A stretch of DNA of 64,000 bases from NCBI GenBank assembly GCA_036525975.1, contig DATCZK010000001.1, positions 1 to 64,000 of the forward strand, given 5' to 3'. Position numbers and translations under genes: made by a program. Source of the stretch: Quisquiliibacterium sp036525975 (GTDB taxonomy: Bacteria; Pseudomonadota; Gammaproteobacteria; Burkholderiales; Burkholderiaceae_E). Of the stretch, positions 63,468 through 64,000 are shown piece by piece. The first letter of the stretch is position 1, and each line of letters opens with the position of its first letter. The notes beneath the pieces are model-generated. The model was not told the origin of the DNA. It ran no database searches and saw only the letters and a program-made list of their open reading frames with translations.

Positions 63468-63492
63468 CACTCCCGACCACCACTCCCGACCA
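63468..63492 (+). repeat. Two tandem 12-base repeats upstream of the GDSL lipoprotein gene
   Basis: CACTCCCGACCA occurs twice with one base between copies, between a TATACA-like -10 (about 63452) and the GGAGG ribosome site of the downstream gene. It may be a duplicated regulatory half-site or a chance duplication. Confidence 0.5.
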
Positions 63493-63522
63493 ACAACCCG
63501 ATCGAAAGCGGAGGCACAGAAG

Positions 63523-64000
63523 ATGAGGCTGCTCAAGACGATCCTCGCATGCTTGGCCGCGGCGAGCCTGCTCGCTGCCTGCGGCAGCGGCGACAAGGTC
63601 CAGTTTCGGTACGTCGTTTCCTTCGGCGACAGCGTCAGCGACGCCGGCACCTACAAGGTGGGCACGATCGCCGCGCTGGGCGGCGGCCAGTTCACCGTGA
63701 ACGGCCCCACGGCCAAGACCTGGACGCAGATCCTGAGCGATCTGGTGCACCAGCGCGAACCCGGCTGGCCCCGCCAGTGCGCCGCGCAAACCGGCATGCT
63801 GCCCAACAACGGCGCAACCGGCGCGCCGGTCACCGACTTCCCCAACTGCTTCAACTATGCGCAGGGCAGCAGCCGCGTGAGCTCCAGCGGCACCGGCCCC
63901 AACGGCGTCGGGCTGCAGGCGTACGGCGACTCCAACCTCGGCTTCATGGCCGATTCGCTGCTCGAGCAGATGAACCGGCACCTCGCCAGGGTGGGCGGCA
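63523..64000 (+). CDS. SGNH/GDSL hydrolase lipoprotein, N-terminal part (cut by window edge)
   Basis: The first 159 codons are present; the gene runs off the right edge. It starts MRLLKTILACLAAASLLAAC with a lipobox (Cys20), followed by the GDSL block I motif SFGDSVSDAGTY, in which the serine is the catalytic nucleophile. The Asn/Gly-rich region after it (NYAQGSSRVS) resembles block III of autotransporter-like or secreted esterases. It is likely a lipid- or ester-cleaving enzyme of the cell surface. GGAGG lies 8 bases before the ATG. Confidence 0.82.
   Translation, partial: MRLLKTILACLAAASLLAACGSGDKVQFRYVVSFGDSVSDAGTYKVGTIAALGGGQFTVNGPTAKTWTQILSDLVHQREPGWPRQCAAQTGMLPNNGATGAPVTDFPNCFNYAQGSSRVSSSGTGPNGVGLQAYGDSNLGFMADSLLEQMNRHLARVGG

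Overview
This 64 kb window is one continuous, very GC-rich, gene-dense stretch of a betaproteobacterial chromosome, most likely Burkholderiales-like. That placement rests on the purD-hemF-nadD-rsfS-rlmH-maf-rng gene run, the ExeA/GspB pair, frequent TRAP transport, and protein similarity as I recognise it. No rRNA, tRNA, insertion sequence, prophage or CRISPR array was seen, and no gene-free stretch exceeds about 220 bases. Both ends cut a gene: an MtrB/PioB porin on the left and a GDSL/SGNH lipoprotein on the right.

Region 1 (1-5.4 kb, minus strand) is an extracellular electron transfer operon. In transcription order it encodes a monoheme cytochrome c, a NapC/NirT (CymA-like) tetraheme quinol dehydrogenase, an OmcA/MtrC-type decaheme lipoprotein, a DmsE/MtrA-type decaheme cytochrome and the MtrB/PioB barrel. 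An FNR/ANR-like box lies upstream and terminator-like stem-loops lie in two of the gaps. Together these would carry electrons from the quinol pool through the periplasm and the outer membrane.

Region 2 (5.4-15 kb, minus strand) holds a transglutaminase, an ATP-grasp/alpha-E fusion and a large transglutaminase-DUF2126 protein. This is a predicted peptide-ligation/modification cassette of unknown product. Next to it are a small monoheme cytochrome and a secreted gametolysin-like metalloprotease. Region 3 (15-25.4 kb) holds tcdA, a quinone oxidoreductase, and a catabolic operon made of a TRAP transporter, diaminopropionate ammonia-lyase and two unrelated N-carbamoyl amino acid hydrolases. A divergent RpiR-type regulator and a PfkB sugar kinase complete it.

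Region 4 (25.4-43.7 kb) is mostly housekeeping: an SDR, an EamA permease, a HerA-like ATPase, yebC, purD, hemF, nadD, rsfS, rlmH, maf, rng, a UDP-glucuronate epimerase, msbA, dnaE, a second EamA permease and a HAD phosphatase. Region 5 (43.7-52.7 kb) is transport: a phnDCEE phosphonate/phosphite ABC importer, gluQ, and an aapJQMP general amino acid ABC importer with a strong stem-loop after the binding-protein gene.

Region 6 (52.8-64 kb) holds a RhlE-type helicase, an acyl-CoA ligase, a DapA-like and FAH-like pair probably acting on sugar-acid intermediates, a YciI protein, a D-aminoacylase, an orphan lipoprotein, ExeA and GspB, and the start of a GDSL esterase lipoprotein. Processing of D- and N-carbamoyl amino acids recurs in regions 3 and 6.

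The most interesting content is the apparently oxygen-regulated Mtr conduit, the ATP-grasp/transglutaminase cassette, and the diaminopropionate operon with paired carbamoylases.
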